From Acetobacteroides hydrogenigenes (GTDB taxonomy: Bacteria > Bacteroidota > Bacteroidia > Bacteroidales > ZOR0009): 64,000 nucleotides of DNA. Positions 52,039 to 60,229 of the stretch are shown here, piece by piece (positions within the stretch are counted from its first letter, which is position 1; every line of letters begins with the position of its first letter). The DNA lies in contig NZ_SLWB01000013.1 in assembly GCF_004340205.1 (NCBI RefSeq), positions 1 through 64,000 on the forward strand, written 5' to 3'. Position numbers and translations under genes: made by a program. The notes under the pieces are model-generated. The model did not search any database. It was given only the letters and a program-made list of their open reading frames with translations, and had not been told where the DNA came from.

Positions 52039-52674
52039 CTAGAACAGCTTCAATCCAAGAGTAAAAATGAACTGCTGAGGACGGCTTCCAAAGTTCACTT
52101 TGCTTCCTGATGCTGTATTATAAGCAGATCCAAGTTTGCTGATGCTAGTTTCGTATCGAGCATCCAACGAGATCTTTGAAATATCAAGACCAACACCAGC
52201 CTGAAGTCCCCAATTAGCCTTATCCATATCCTGATCCAATCCACTAACATTGTCAACTATGTTAGTGTTGCTCAGAATGATAGTTGCAACAGGCCCTGCA
52301 TTTACTCGAAGTGGACCAAATTTAGTTCCAAAAAGGATTGGGATATTCAACGTATTAAGTTTGTTAACTTCCTTGCTAACAGTAGTTGTTCCTATTTCTT
52401 GCAATGTTATCTCAGTACTCGATTGTGCGTAGTACAATTCAGGTTGAACAAAGAATCCTAGAATAGAAACACGAGCATATGCCCCTGCCAAGAATCCAAC
52501 TTTTGCCTTGTTGTTGATTATATCGTAGCCTTTACCTTCATCATTGGTCAATGAAACATTCTTAAAAACATCTGTTGTGGTATTGACACCTGCCTTCAAC
52601 CCAAACGTCACCAACTGAGCATTAACAACTCCTGTAAAACCCAACAGAACTACAATTAAAAAAAACTTCCTCAT
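52039..52674 (-). CDS. Outer-membrane beta-barrel (porin-family) protein
   Basis: A 211-aa protein with a signal peptide (MRKFFLIVVLLGFTGVVNAQ). The mature part has alternating beta strands (FGLKAGVNTTT, YARVSILGFFVQPELYY, WGLQAGVGLDIS) and ends FTLGLKLF, with the aromatic/hydrophobic C-terminal strand of outer-membrane barrels. The layout is the PF13568-type. An ATG at 52683 (MNTMRK) is possible. The ligand is unknown. Confidence 0.8.
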   Translation of the reverse strand: MRKFFLIVVLLGFTGVVNAQLVTFGLKAGVNTTTDVFKNVSLTNDEGKGYDIINNKAKVGFLAGAYARVSILGFFVQPELYYAQSSTEITLQEIGTTTVSKEVNKLNTLNIPILFGTKFGPLRVNAGPVATIILSNTNIVDNVSGLDQDMDKANWGLQAGVGLDISKISLDARYETSISKLGSAYNTASGSKVNFGSRPQQFIFTLGLKLF

Positions 52675-52705
52675 AGTATTCAAAAAATTAATTGGTAAAA
52701 CTTAG

Positions 52706-54175
52706 CTATAGTAATGGGCTAAACAACCGCGCTACCGATTCTTTTAGCCCATTAATAAAGGGACGTCGCTCCCATGTGTGAAGCGTAATCAGCTTGCAAT
52801 CTAACAAATCTTTATGGAATTGGCTTTCCAACTCCTTTGCAAAACCATTATCATATATAAAAGCAGACACTTCGAAGTTATCCTCAAACGAGCGTATATC
52901 CATGTTGGCAGTACCTATACTGGCAAAGTAGCTGTCAACCATAATGATTTTCGAATGGTTGAAGCCTTTTTCATACAAATAGAACTTGACCCCTGCCTCT
53001 AGCATTTCTGTTAAATACGAAAGGGTACTCCAGTAAACAATCGTAGAATCAGACTTATGCGGAATCATAATTCGAACATCAACACCGCTTAATGCTGCGG
53101 TCTTTATTGCCGTTAAAATGCTCTCGTTGGGCATGAAATACGGTGTTGAAATATAAATATGTTCTTTAGCCTTAGTTATGGCAGAAAAGTATGCCTGCAT
53201 AATACTAGCCCAATCAGAATCTGGGCCTGCACTGCATATCTGGACTGGCGTATTTCCTGTTTTATCTAATGGAGGCAAATACTTTTCTACATTTTGAAAC
53301 GTTTTTCCACTTACAAAATACCAATCCATTTGAAAAACAACGCCCAATAAATGTACTGCATCACCTTTTATCATTAGGTGAGTGTCTCTCCAAAAGCCCA
53401 AATTAGGATCACCCTCAATGTACCTATCGGCAACATTTATTCCTCCCACAAAACCAATTCTACCATCTACCACTACAATTTTACGATGGTTCCTGAAATT
53501 CACCTTACGAGTAAACCAAGGAAAGCTAACCTTCATAAAAGGGTAAACCTCGATGCCAGCATCTCGCATCTTCTGAACAAACGAACTTTTTAAAGACCAA
53601 CTACCTACATCATCATATATCAAGCGAACCTCTACGCCATTTTGAGCCTTCTCTATGAGTATTTCTTGAATTTGTGTTCCTATTTTGTCATCAGAAAAAA
53701 TGTAGTATTCGAGATGAATAAAGCTTTCCGCCTTAGATATTTCATCTATTATGGCAGCAAAAGTTTCAGACCCATTATTAAGTAAAGCCACACAATTATT
53801 CTCTGTATAAAGCGATTTACTATTGTTCAATAGCAAGCTGATTATAGGACGAAACTGCTCCTTTATATCGTTGCCTAGCTTACGTTTTGAATAGCTGGCA
53901 AGTTGTTCCTGTAGCACGACATCAAGGATAGCTAAGTCCTTTAATCCTTTACGATTAAACAGTTTTTGCTTCCGAAAATTTTGCCCAAACACAAAATATA
54001 TGAATATTCCTACAAGAGGGAGTAGAATTATCACTAAAACCCAAGATATTGTCCTTACTGGATCCCTCTTCTCATGAATAATGAGGGAAACAACGAAAAA
54101 CACGGTAAATAAATATAAGCCCTGTAATAAGTAGCTAAGCTTTATTTGAAGTATGTAGTGAAAAATATTCTCCAT
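52706..54175 (-). CDS. cls: Cardiolipin synthase (PLD superfamily)
   Basis: A 489-aa enzyme making cardiolipin from two phosphatidylglycerols. Two N-terminal membrane segments (about 12-32 and 45-63) are followed by two HKD motifs: H230, K232, D237 (NHRKIVVVDGR) and H407, K409, D414 (NHSKIIMVDS). Each is followed by the conserved Gly/Ser-type loop (FVGG, SIGTANMD). The start is ATG 54175 (MENIFHYIL) rather than the longer ORF start, because it places the membrane segment normally. Confidence 0.93.
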   Translation of the reverse strand: MENIFHYILQIKLSYLLQGLYLFTVFFVVSLIIHEKRDPVRTISWVLVIILLPLVGIFIYFVFGQNFRKQKLFNRKGLKDLAILDVVLQEQLASYSKRKLGNDIKEQFRPIISLLLNNSKSLYTENNCVALLNNGSETFAAIIDEISKAESFIHLEYYIFSDDKIGTQIQEILIEKAQNGVEVRLIYDDVGSWSLKSSFVQKMRDAGIEVYPFMKVSFPWFTRKVNFRNHRKIVVVDGRIGFVGGINVADRYIEGDPNLGFWRDTHLMIKGDAVHLLGVVFQMDWYFVSGKTFQNVEKYLPPLDKTGNTPVQICSAGPDSDWASIMQAYFSAITKAKEHIYISTPYFMPNESILTAIKTAALSGVDVRIMIPHKSDSTIVYWSTLSYLTEMLEAGVKFYLYEKGFNHSKIIMVDSYFASIGTANMDIRSFEDNFEVSAFIYDNGFAKELESQFHKDLLDCKLITLHTWERRPFINGLKESVARLFSPLL

Positions 54176-54397
54176 TGCTAATGTTTCCGATTTTAAAAGT
54201 AGCCAATTTCGGGATAAGCTCACACTGTTAAGCGCAAAATTTAATGAGATTAGCCAATTTATACGAAAAAGACAGCATTCTGATATAAAAAGTCGTTACA
54301 CTAAAAGATGTATTTAATTATAAAACAGCAACTACAACAAAAACAAAGGGATATCAATTCAGTTTGATACCCCCAACGGTTTATGTTATAGCACGAC

Positions 54398-55222
54398 CTA
54401 CCTTTTTAAAGGAGAATTTGGTTCTTTTGCCATCTCGTTAAAGGCCAACTTATCCAAAAGAGCAGGAGCAATCTTGCTTAGAAAAACAGTTACCTTCCCC
54501 ACAAGGGTCATTACCAATGTGCGCTTTTTACGCTCAATACCGTTGGCAATCCTTAGGGCAACCTCTTCAGAAGACATCATCTTTGCTTCTTCACGAGGCG
54601 TTTCCCCTTGTTTTTGACCATCTTGATTCAACGCATTTAGTCGGACATTTGAGGCTGTAAACCCTGGTGCAACCACCATTACATGCAGCCCCTGCTTTAA
54701 GGTTTCAACACGCAATGTTTCCAAAAAACCGTTCATAGCAAATTTTGATGAAGAATAACCCGTGCGCCCAGGCAATCCCATAAAACCAGCGATTGAGCTA
54801 ACCCCCACTATACTACCCTTAGACTGCAGCAAATGAGGAAGAGCATACTTAGTACAATAAACAGTTCCCCAAAAGTTTACGTCCATTAACTTGCGAATTA
54901 CATTCAGGTCGAGATCCTCGAAAATTGCACGCATAGAGATGCCCGCATTGTTAATCAGAATATCGATGCTGCCATAGGAAGAAAGAGCAAATTCCACAAA
55001 ATTCTGACATGATTCCTGATTAGCAACATCGAGATGACAGGCTACAGCAACTCCCCCATCCTTGGAGATCAAATCGACAATAGCAGCCAGTTCTTCAGTA
55101 TTACGAGCTCCCAGCACAACTTTAGCACCACGTCTGGCAAATTCGAACGCACAAGCCTTACCAATTCCAGAAGATGCACCCGTTATGAGTACAACTTTCC
55201 CCAAAAAATGATTTTTACCCAT
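54398..55222 (-). CDS. Short-chain dehydrogenase/reductase
   Basis: A 274-aa SDR. Cofactor motif TGASSGIGKA near 15-24, NNAGIS, catalytic Ser in VSSIAGF, and YSSSKFA (Tyr and Lys). The C-terminus has a basic stretch (GIERKKRTLVMTLVGK) and a hydrophobic end, possibly for membrane contact. The start at 55222 or 55240 is chosen over the longer ORF (to 55357), since that extension runs into the tRNA promoter. The substrate is not known. Confidence 0.85.
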   Translation of the reverse strand: MGKNHFLGKVVLITGASSGIGKACAFEFARRGAKVVLGARNTEELAAIVDLISKDGGVAVACHLDVANQESCQNFVEFALSSYGSIDILINNAGISMRAIFEDLDLNVIRKLMDVNFWGTVYCTKYALPHLLQSKGSIVGVSSIAGFMGLPGRTGYSSSKFAMNGFLETLRVETLKQGLHVMVVAPGFTASNVRLNALNQDGQKQGETPREEAKMMSSEEVALRIANGIERKKRTLVMTLVGKVTVFLSKIAPALLDKLAFNEMAKEPNSPLKR

Positions 55223-55319
55223 TGTTATCTTATTTCTCATAGCCAGCCAAATAGGGTATAATTGCCCGATTTTACTGGATTGCAAAGGTTCAAAAGTAAC
55301 GAAAAAACCAATATTGGGG

Positions 55320-55349
55320 TTGTTCAAATCAAAAAAAGGCGTACCTTTG
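55320..55349 (+). promoter_or_regulatory. Promoter of the tRNA-Lys cluster
   Basis: TTG (55320-55322), a 19-bp spacer, TACCTTTG (55342-55349); the first tRNA begins at 55367. It matches the Bacteroidota consensus well. Confidence 0.75.
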
Positions 55350-55366
55350 CACCGCATTTGAACAGA

Positions 55367-55439
55367 GATTCAGTAGCTCAGCAGGTAGAGCACATCCCTT
55401 TTAAGGATGGGGTCCTGGGTTCGAGCCCCAGCTGGATCA
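55367..55439 (+). tRNA. tRNA-Lys (anticodon TTT), copy 1
   Basis: The cloverleaf folds fully: acceptor GATTCAG/CTGGATC (one T-G pair), D arm GCTC/GAGC, anticodon stem CATCC/GGATG with loop CTTTTAA (anticodon TTT), T arm CTGGG/CCCAG with TTCGAGC. CCA is not encoded. Confidence 0.97.
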
Positions 55440-55461
55440 CAAGGTTAAAAGCATTTTCGGA

Positions 55462-55534
55462 GATTCAGTAGCTCAGCAGGTAGAGCACATCCCTTTTAAG
55501 GATGGGGTCCTGGGTTCGAGCCCCAGCTGGATCA
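55462..55534 (+). tRNA. tRNA-Lys (anticodon TTT), copy 2
   Basis: Identical to copy 1. The spacers after copies 1 and 2 are themselves nearly alike (AAGGTTAAAAGCATT..TTCGGA), so the unit duplicated in tandem. Confidence 0.97.
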
Positions 55535-55558
55535 CTAAGGTTAAAAGCATTATTCGGA

Positions 55559-55631
55559 GATTCAGTAGCTCAGCTGGTAGAGCACATCCCTTTTAAGGAT
55601 GGGGTCCTGGGTTCGAGCCCCAGCTGGATCA
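55559..55631 (+). tRNA. tRNA-Lys (anticodon TTT), copy 3
   Basis: Identical to the others except one D-loop base (AGCTGGTA instead of AGCAGGTA). It is followed by a terminator. Confidence 0.97.
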
Positions 55632-55632
55632 C

Positions 55633-55663
55633 AAGCCCATCAGTTTTGGTGGGCTTTTTTATT
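55633..55663 (+). terminator. Terminator of the tRNA cluster
   Basis: AAGCCCAT pairs with GTGGGCTT (final T-G pair) around CAGTTTTG, followed by TTTTTATTTT. Confidence 0.8.
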
Positions 55664-55691
55664 TTCATCACCTTAAAAATAGCTATCCTAC

Positions 55692-55721
55692 TTGAGATGC
55701 ATTAATAATCTTCTACATTTG
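55692..55721 (+). promoter_or_regulatory. Promoter of the small TPR gene
   Basis: TTG (55692-55694), a 19-bp spacer, TACATTTG (55714-55721); the ATG is 20 bp downstream. Confidence 0.7.
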
Positions 55722-55741
55722 CCGAAGTTAATTCCCAGCAT

Positions 55742-56050
55742 ATGAACAGAGTTAGTCAAGCCATAGAGTTGTTCGATCAGCACAGGTACAGCGAAGCTTT
55801 ATCAGAAATAGAAGCAGCAAAAAAAGAGGGTGTTGTGTCATTTGATTTATACCTCTATCAAGGACGAATTCTGCAGAAGATGAGTCAATATGGACCAGCA
55901 ATCAACTCCTACACGCGCGCGATGGAGATCGACCCAAACGATTCTCGTCCCGAGAACGAGATCCAGCTTATAAAAAACATACTCTCCATTACTAACAACT
56001 TTTACTACGAGAACCCTTACACCGATATGGAATTAATTGACAAGCTATAA
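55742..56050 (+). CDS. Small TPR-type protein
   Basis: A 102-aa cytosolic protein with two TPR-like units (AIELFDQHRYSEALSEIEAA and AINSYTRAMEIDPND), ending in a short Glu/Tyr-rich tail (FYYENPYTDMELIDKL). It has its own promoter. Such proteins are protein-protein adapters; no partner is seen. Confidence 0.72.
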   Translation: MNRVSQAIELFDQHRYSEALSEIEAAKKEGVVSFDLYLYQGRILQKMSQYGPAINSYTRAMEIDPNDSRPENEIQLIKNILSITNNFYYENPYTDMELIDKL

Positions 56051-56127
56051 GTCTAATTCAGAGTCTGAACTTCAGTCCTATGAATGACTCTAGTATTTCC
56101 TTTAGCAAAATTTATGAAGAGAAAAGG

Positions 56128-56158
56128 TTGCACATTCAGCAAATCATTTCTATACTTG
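56128..56158 (+). promoter_or_regulatory. Promoter of the trp operon
   Basis: TTG (56128-56130), a 20-bp spacer, TATACTTG (56151-56158), one mismatch to TAnnTTTG. Transcription would start near 56164, about 20 nt before the leader peptide ATG. Confidence 0.6.
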
Positions 56159-56183
56159 CAAGCACGAAAAAACAAAAATTAAG

Positions 56184-56246
56184 ATGAATCGCAGTTTACA
56201 ACTTTCTCAAGCATGGTGGTGGCGCAACAAAAATTTGTTGTGTTAA
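56184..56246 (+). CDS. trpL: trp operon leader peptide with three consecutive Trp codons
   Basis: A 20-codon ORF (MNRSLQLSQAWWWRNKNLLC) whose codons 11-13 are TGG TGG TGG (56214-56222). It sits between the promoter and a Rho-independent terminator 110 nt before trpE. Trp is a rare residue, so three in a row in a 20-residue peptide just ahead of Trp-biosynthesis genes is the signature of ribosome-mediated attenuation. There is no Shine-Dalgarno; the upstream sequence is A-rich, as usual in this phylum. Confidence 0.88.
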   Translation: MNRSLQLSQAWWWRNKNLLC

Positions 56247-56274
56247 GCCGTTATGCCTAGTTGAGAAATTGTAA
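56196..56274 (+). promoter_or_regulatory. trp leader pause/protector stem (segments 1 and 2) and antiterminator strand
   Basis: Segment 1 (56196-56210, inside the leader ORF) pairs with segment 2 (56261-56274) in a 14-bp stem with one bulged base, extended by GCAT/ATGC (56211-56214 with 56253-56256). In its loop, CAACAAA (56225-56231) pairs with TTTGTTG (56234-56240). The strand TTGTGTTAAGC (56238-56248), which spans the leader stop codon, pairs perfectly over 11 bp with GCTTAACACAA (56297-56307) in the terminator. That is an antiterminator. A ribosome stalled at the Trp codons would open both stems and free it; a ribosome at the stop codon would cover it. Confidence 0.75.
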
Positions 56275-56286
56275 GACCAAAATATT

Positions 56287-56322
56287 AAAGGGGCTCGCTT
56301 AACACAAGCGAGCCCCTTTTGC
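56287..56322 (+). terminator. trp operon attenuator terminator
   Basis: GGGGCTCGCTT pairs perfectly with AAGCGAGCCCC around AACAC, extended by A-T pairs and followed by TTTT. It lies 29 nt before trpE. Confidence 0.9.
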
Positions 56323-56350
56323 ATTATTCAACTCCGAACTTTATCCGCAT

Positions 56351-57772
56351 ATGAAAACAAAATACAGCCTTAAGAAGAAAGTTATAAAGCTTCCTGCAGA
56401 CACCATCACCCCTGTTGGTGTTTACCTTAAGATGCGCGACATGTACCCTGGCGCTTTGCTGCTCGAGTGTACAGACTACAGCTCGCAGCAAAACGCCTTT
56501 TCGCATATCTGCCTAAATCCGATACTAGGAATAGAGGTAAGTGAAGCAGATGTTTCAACCTACTATCCCAATGGAGAAAAGGCGCTAATAGCAACTGCAA
56601 ACCTTGTAGAACAGATAAACGCTTTTATCAGCAGTATCGAGGTTGTGAACTTTCAAGAAAATGACTTCGGTGTTGATGGACTTTTCGGCTTTACCTCATT
56701 CGATAGCGCTGTTATTTTCGATAAATACCCAGATGATATTGTAGAGAAGGTTTCACAGAACCGTGAAATACCATTCCTCCGCTACGATCTATTCAAGGTG
56801 GTAATTTCGTTTAACCACTTCAACGAAACGCTTGCAATCACCGAGTTTTACAATGAGGATTCGCCGCTATTGCTAACCGAAAGCATTCAGGCGCAACTAA
56901 ACAACCGCAACTTTGGCTCGTATCCCTTTAGCACAGAAGGAAGCGAGAAAAATCCTCTAAAGGATAGCGATTTCAAAGCAATGGTTGCAAAAGCCAAAGA
57001 GCACTGCCAGCGTGGCGATGTTTTTCAGCTGGTAGTTTCGAAACCATACCATCAGAAGTTTAAAGGCGACGAATTTAACGTTTACCGTGCACTTCGTTCG
57101 GTAAACCCATCTCCATACCTATTCTACTTCGACTATATTGGCTATAAGATATTTGGTTCATCGCCAGAGGCGCAGCTGAAGGTTGGCGAGGGTAAGGCAA
57201 CCATCAACCCCATTGCTGGCACAGTAAAACGTACCGGAGATGCGCTAACCGACTTTAAGCTTGCCAACGAACTTATCAACAATCCAAAGGAGAACTCAGA
57301 GCACGTAATGCTGGTAGATTTAGCCCGCAACGACCTGAGCCGCAGCTGCGACAACGTGAAGGTTGAAATCTACAAGGAAATTCAAACGTTCTCGCACGTA
57401 ATCCACCTAGTATCGACCGTTACAGGCGATATTCGCAAAGGCTCCACTCCTTTTACGCTTTTTGCAGACACTTTTCCTGCCGGAACGCTAAGCGGTGCTC
57501 CAAAGCACAAGGCAATTGAACTGATTGTTGATATGGAGCCAACACAGCGCGGTTACTACGGCGGTGGAATTGGTTACATTGGACTAGATGGATCGCTAAA
57601 CCACGCCATTACCATTCGCTCGTTTTTTAGCAAGCATGGCGTGCTAACCTACCAAGCCGGCGCAGGCGTGGTAATTGACTCTACCGAAAAAGGAGAGCTA
57701 CAAGAGGTAAATAACAAGCTTAACGCCCTTCGTTCGGCACTTGAACTAGTATCTAACTACATAAACAAATAG
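56351..57772 (+). CDS. trpE: Anthranilate synthase component I
   Basis: A 473-aa enzyme converting chorismate to anthranilate with TrpG. The N-terminal Trp-binding motif reads LLLECTDY, so Cys40 stands where the LLES Ser of enteric TrpE is needed for feedback inhibition. The catalytic half has the typical GDVFQLVVS, PSPYLFYF, PIAGTVKRTG, LVDLARND, GTLSGAPK and GGIGY. The first gene of the operon, under leader-peptide control; trpG starts 2 nt after its stop. Confidence 0.95.
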   Translation: MKTKYSLKKKVIKLPADTITPVGVYLKMRDMYPGALLLECTDYSSQQNAFSHICLNPILGIEVSEADVSTYYPNGEKALIATANLVEQINAFISSIEVVNFQENDFGVDGLFGFTSFDSAVIFDKYPDDIVEKVSQNREIPFLRYDLFKVVISFNHFNETLAITEFYNEDSPLLLTESIQAQLNNRNFGSYPFSTEGSEKNPLKDSDFKAMVAKAKEHCQRGDVFQLVVSKPYHQKFKGDEFNVYRALRSVNPSPYLFYFDYIGYKIFGSSPEAQLKVGEGKATINPIAGTVKRTGDALTDFKLANELINNPKENSEHVMLVDLARNDLSRSCDNVKVEIYKEIQTFSHVIHLVSTVTGDIRKGSTPFTLFADTFPAGTLSGAPKHKAIELIVDMEPTQRGYYGGGIGYIGLDGSLNHAITIRSFFSKHGVLTYQAGAGVVIDSTEKGELQEVNNKLNALRSALELVSNYINK

Positions 57773-57774
57773 TA

Positions 57775-58350
57775 ATGGCAAATATTCTTGTATTCGACAA
57801 CTACGATTCTTTTACCTACAATTTGGTTCACTACGTACGCAAAGTCGGTGGTCATAATGTTGATGTTTTTAGAAACGATGAAATTGCTTTGGATGATGTT
57901 GAAAAATACGATGGTATCATTCTGTCTCCAGGACCGGGAATTCCAGAAGAAGCAGGCTTACTGCTTCCGCTAATAAAAAGATACTACAGCACAAAAAGAA
58001 TATTTGGTGTTTGTCTTGGTCAGCAGGCAATAGCAGAAGCATTCGGAGGAACGCTCATCAACCTCGAAACTGTTTTCCACGGAGTTGCATCAACCATTAA
58101 TGTAAGCATGCCTAATCATTATATATTTAACGGATTACCTCAAAGAGTTGAAGTAGGAAGATACCACTCTTGGGTGGTATCGAAGGAGACGCTTCCAACC
58201 TGTCTGACCATCGAAGCGGAAGATGAAAATGGCGAGATCATGGCGCTTAGTCACAAAGAATTTGATGTTTGTGGAGTACAGTTTCACCCCGAATCGGTGC
58301 TAACGCCTCAAGGATTCGAGATGATAAAAAATTGGTTAGATAGATTTTAG
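57775..58350 (+). CDS. trpG: Anthranilate synthase component II (glutamine amidotransferase)
   Basis: A 191-aa class I amidotransferase. Triad: Cys80 in GVCLGQQAIA, with His and Glu in FHPESVLTP near 170; oxyanion motif PGPG. Supplies ammonia to TrpE. Confidence 0.96.
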   Translation: MANILVFDNYDSFTYNLVHYVRKVGGHNVDVFRNDEIALDDVEKYDGIILSPGPGIPEEAGLLLPLIKRYYSTKRIFGVCLGQQAIAEAFGGTLINLETVFHGVASTINVSMPNHYIFNGLPQRVEVGRYHSWVVSKETLPTCLTIEAEDENGEIMALSHKEFDVCGVQFHPESVLTPQGFEMIKNWLDRF

Positions 58351-58389
58351 ATCATTCAAAACACCAATCAATCACAAATCGAAAACTCA

Positions 58390-59382
58390 ATGAAAAGACT
58401 ACTTACAAAACTCATAGAGCACCAAAAGTTAACCTTCAAAGAATCGAAGGAGCTTATGCTCAAGATTGCCCATAACGAAGCCAATGAGGCACAGATGGCG
58501 GCAGTGCTTACCGCATACGTAATGCGAAACATTACGATAGAGGAGCTACAAGGCTTTAGAAGCGCCCTAATGGAGCTGGCTTTACGAGTTAACCTAAACG
58601 ATGGCAACGTAATAGACCTTTGCGGAACAGGTGGCGATGGCAAGAATACCTTTAACATATCTACCCTTTCGTCTTTTGTGGTTGCAGCTGCTGGCGTACC
58701 CGTGGCAAAGCATGGAAACTATGGGGTATCCTCCATTAGCGGTTCGTCGAATGTAATGGAGCAACTTGGCTACAAATTCTCTAACGACGAAGCAAAACTA
58801 AAGAATGAGATAGAAAATGCCGGGGTTTGCTTTATGCATGCGCCTCTTTTTCATCCGGCACTAAAGGCTATTGGTCCAACTCGTAGACAACTGGGCATTA
58901 AAACCTTCTTCAACCTGTTAGGTCCGCTAGTTAATCCTGCTGCCCCACAGTACCAGCTTAGCGGTGTATACAACGCCGAGGTTGGAAGAATATACTCGTA
59001 CTTTCTTCAATCACAATGCAAGCAGTTTGCCGTAGTGTACTCGCTGGATGGTTACGATGAAGTGTCGTTAACATCGCCAATTAAGCACTTTAGCCAGCAA
59101 GGCGAAACGCTTATCAACTTCGAAGATTTTGGCTTTAGCACCCTATCGGCTAACGATATTACAGGAGGAGCGACCATCGAGGAATCTGCAAAGATATTTA
59201 TGGATGTCCTTAGCGGTAAGGGAAGCAAGGCTCAAAATGATGTGATAGTAGCCAATTCCGCAATAGCAATTAGCTGCTATAACTCTAACAAAAGTCTCTT
59301 GGAAAGCGTTGAAGTTGCTAGAGAGGTTCTTGTTTCGGGTAAGGCATTAAGTACATTCAATAAATTGATTAGCATTCAGTAA
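58390..59382 (+). CDS. trpD: Anthranilate phosphoribosyltransferase
   Basis: A 330-aa enzyme transferring a phosphoribosyl group from PRPP. Motifs: CGTGGDGKNTFNIST near 78-92, KHGNYGVSS and GPTRRQLGIKTFFNLLGPLVNP. It is not fused to TrpG. A gap of 39 nt precedes it. Confidence 0.95.
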   Translation: MKRLLTKLIEHQKLTFKESKELMLKIAHNEANEAQMAAVLTAYVMRNITIEELQGFRSALMELALRVNLNDGNVIDLCGTGGDGKNTFNISTLSSFVVAAAGVPVAKHGNYGVSSISGSSNVMEQLGYKFSNDEAKLKNEIENAGVCFMHAPLFHPALKAIGPTRRQLGIKTFFNLLGPLVNPAAPQYQLSGVYNAEVGRIYSYFLQSQCKQFAVVYSLDGYDEVSLTSPIKHFSQQGETLINFEDFGFSTLSANDITGGATIEESAKIFMDVLSGKGSKAQNDVIVANSAIAISCYNSNKSLLESVEVAREVLVSGKALSTFNKLISIQ

Positions 59383-59383
59383 C

Positions 59384-60205
59384 ATGAGCATACTTAAAGA
59401 AATAGTAGCCAACAAGCAGCATGAGGTATCCCAGCGCAAGCGCGCTGTATCTCTGCTCGAATTGGAGTCGATGCCCAACTTTACGAAAGAGTGCCTATCG
59501 TTTAAGGAGCACCTTTTGAATCCTGAGAAGTTGGGGATAATTGCCGAGTTTAAGCGCAAATCTCCCTCCAAAGGAATTATTAATGCTAATGCTGATGTAA
59601 AGGATGTTACGGCTGGATATCAGGCAGGAGGCGCGAGCACACTTTCTGTTTTAACCGAAATAGACTACTTCAATGGCTCTGATATTGACTTGGCTGAAGC
59701 GAAAAGCGTTACCTCAGTTCCTATTATCCGAAAAGACTTTGTTGTAGATATCTTTCAAATTGCTGAATCGAAGGCTCTTGGTGCTGATGCTATTCTTTTA
59801 ATTGCTGAGGTTCTTGAAAAGGAGCAGATGAGCGAATACCTCGCCTACGCTCACGAAATTGGGCTTCAGGCGCTCATTGAGGTACATGGCGAGTCTGACC
59901 TCGAGAAGCTACCATCGGCGGCACAGATTATTGGCATTAACAACCGTAATCTCAACACGTTCGATGTTAACCTAAGCCATTCTGCCAACATGCTAAACCT
60001 ACTGCCAAAGAATGTGGTGAAGGTTGCAGAAAGCGGAATTGCATCAGTGGAAGATTATTTGCCCCTCAAACAAATAGGTTTTGACGCATTTCTTATTGGC
60101 GAATTCTTTATGCGCAACCACAATCCAGGCGAAGCCTGCCTTAACTTCACAAACGCCATAAGAGGCGCAATTACGGCAGCAAAAGGCAAACCTTCGGGAT
60201 TGTAG
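59384..60205 (+). CDS. trpC: Indole-3-glycerol phosphate synthase
   Basis: A 273-aa TIM-barrel enzyme. Motifs: IAEFKRKSPSKG near 56-67, VLTEIDYFNGS, IIRKDFVVD and INNRNLNTF. It starts 1 nt after trpD. Confidence 0.95.
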   Translation: MSILKEIVANKQHEVSQRKRAVSLLELESMPNFTKECLSFKEHLLNPEKLGIIAEFKRKSPSKGIINANADVKDVTAGYQAGGASTLSVLTEIDYFNGSDIDLAEAKSVTSVPIIRKDFVVDIFQIAESKALGADAILLIAEVLEKEQMSEYLAYAHEIGLQALIEVHGESDLEKLPSAAQIIGINNRNLNTFDVNLSHSANMLNLLPKNVVKVAESGIASVEDYLPLKQIGFDAFLIGEFFMRNHNPGEACLNFTNAIRGAITAAKGKPSGL

Positions 60206-60229
60206 CATTTCAGCAAGAAAAGTAGAAAT

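Noticed and set aside
55262-55471. Short open frames over the tRNA genes
   Set aside because: They run through tRNA sequence on the same strand and have no homology.
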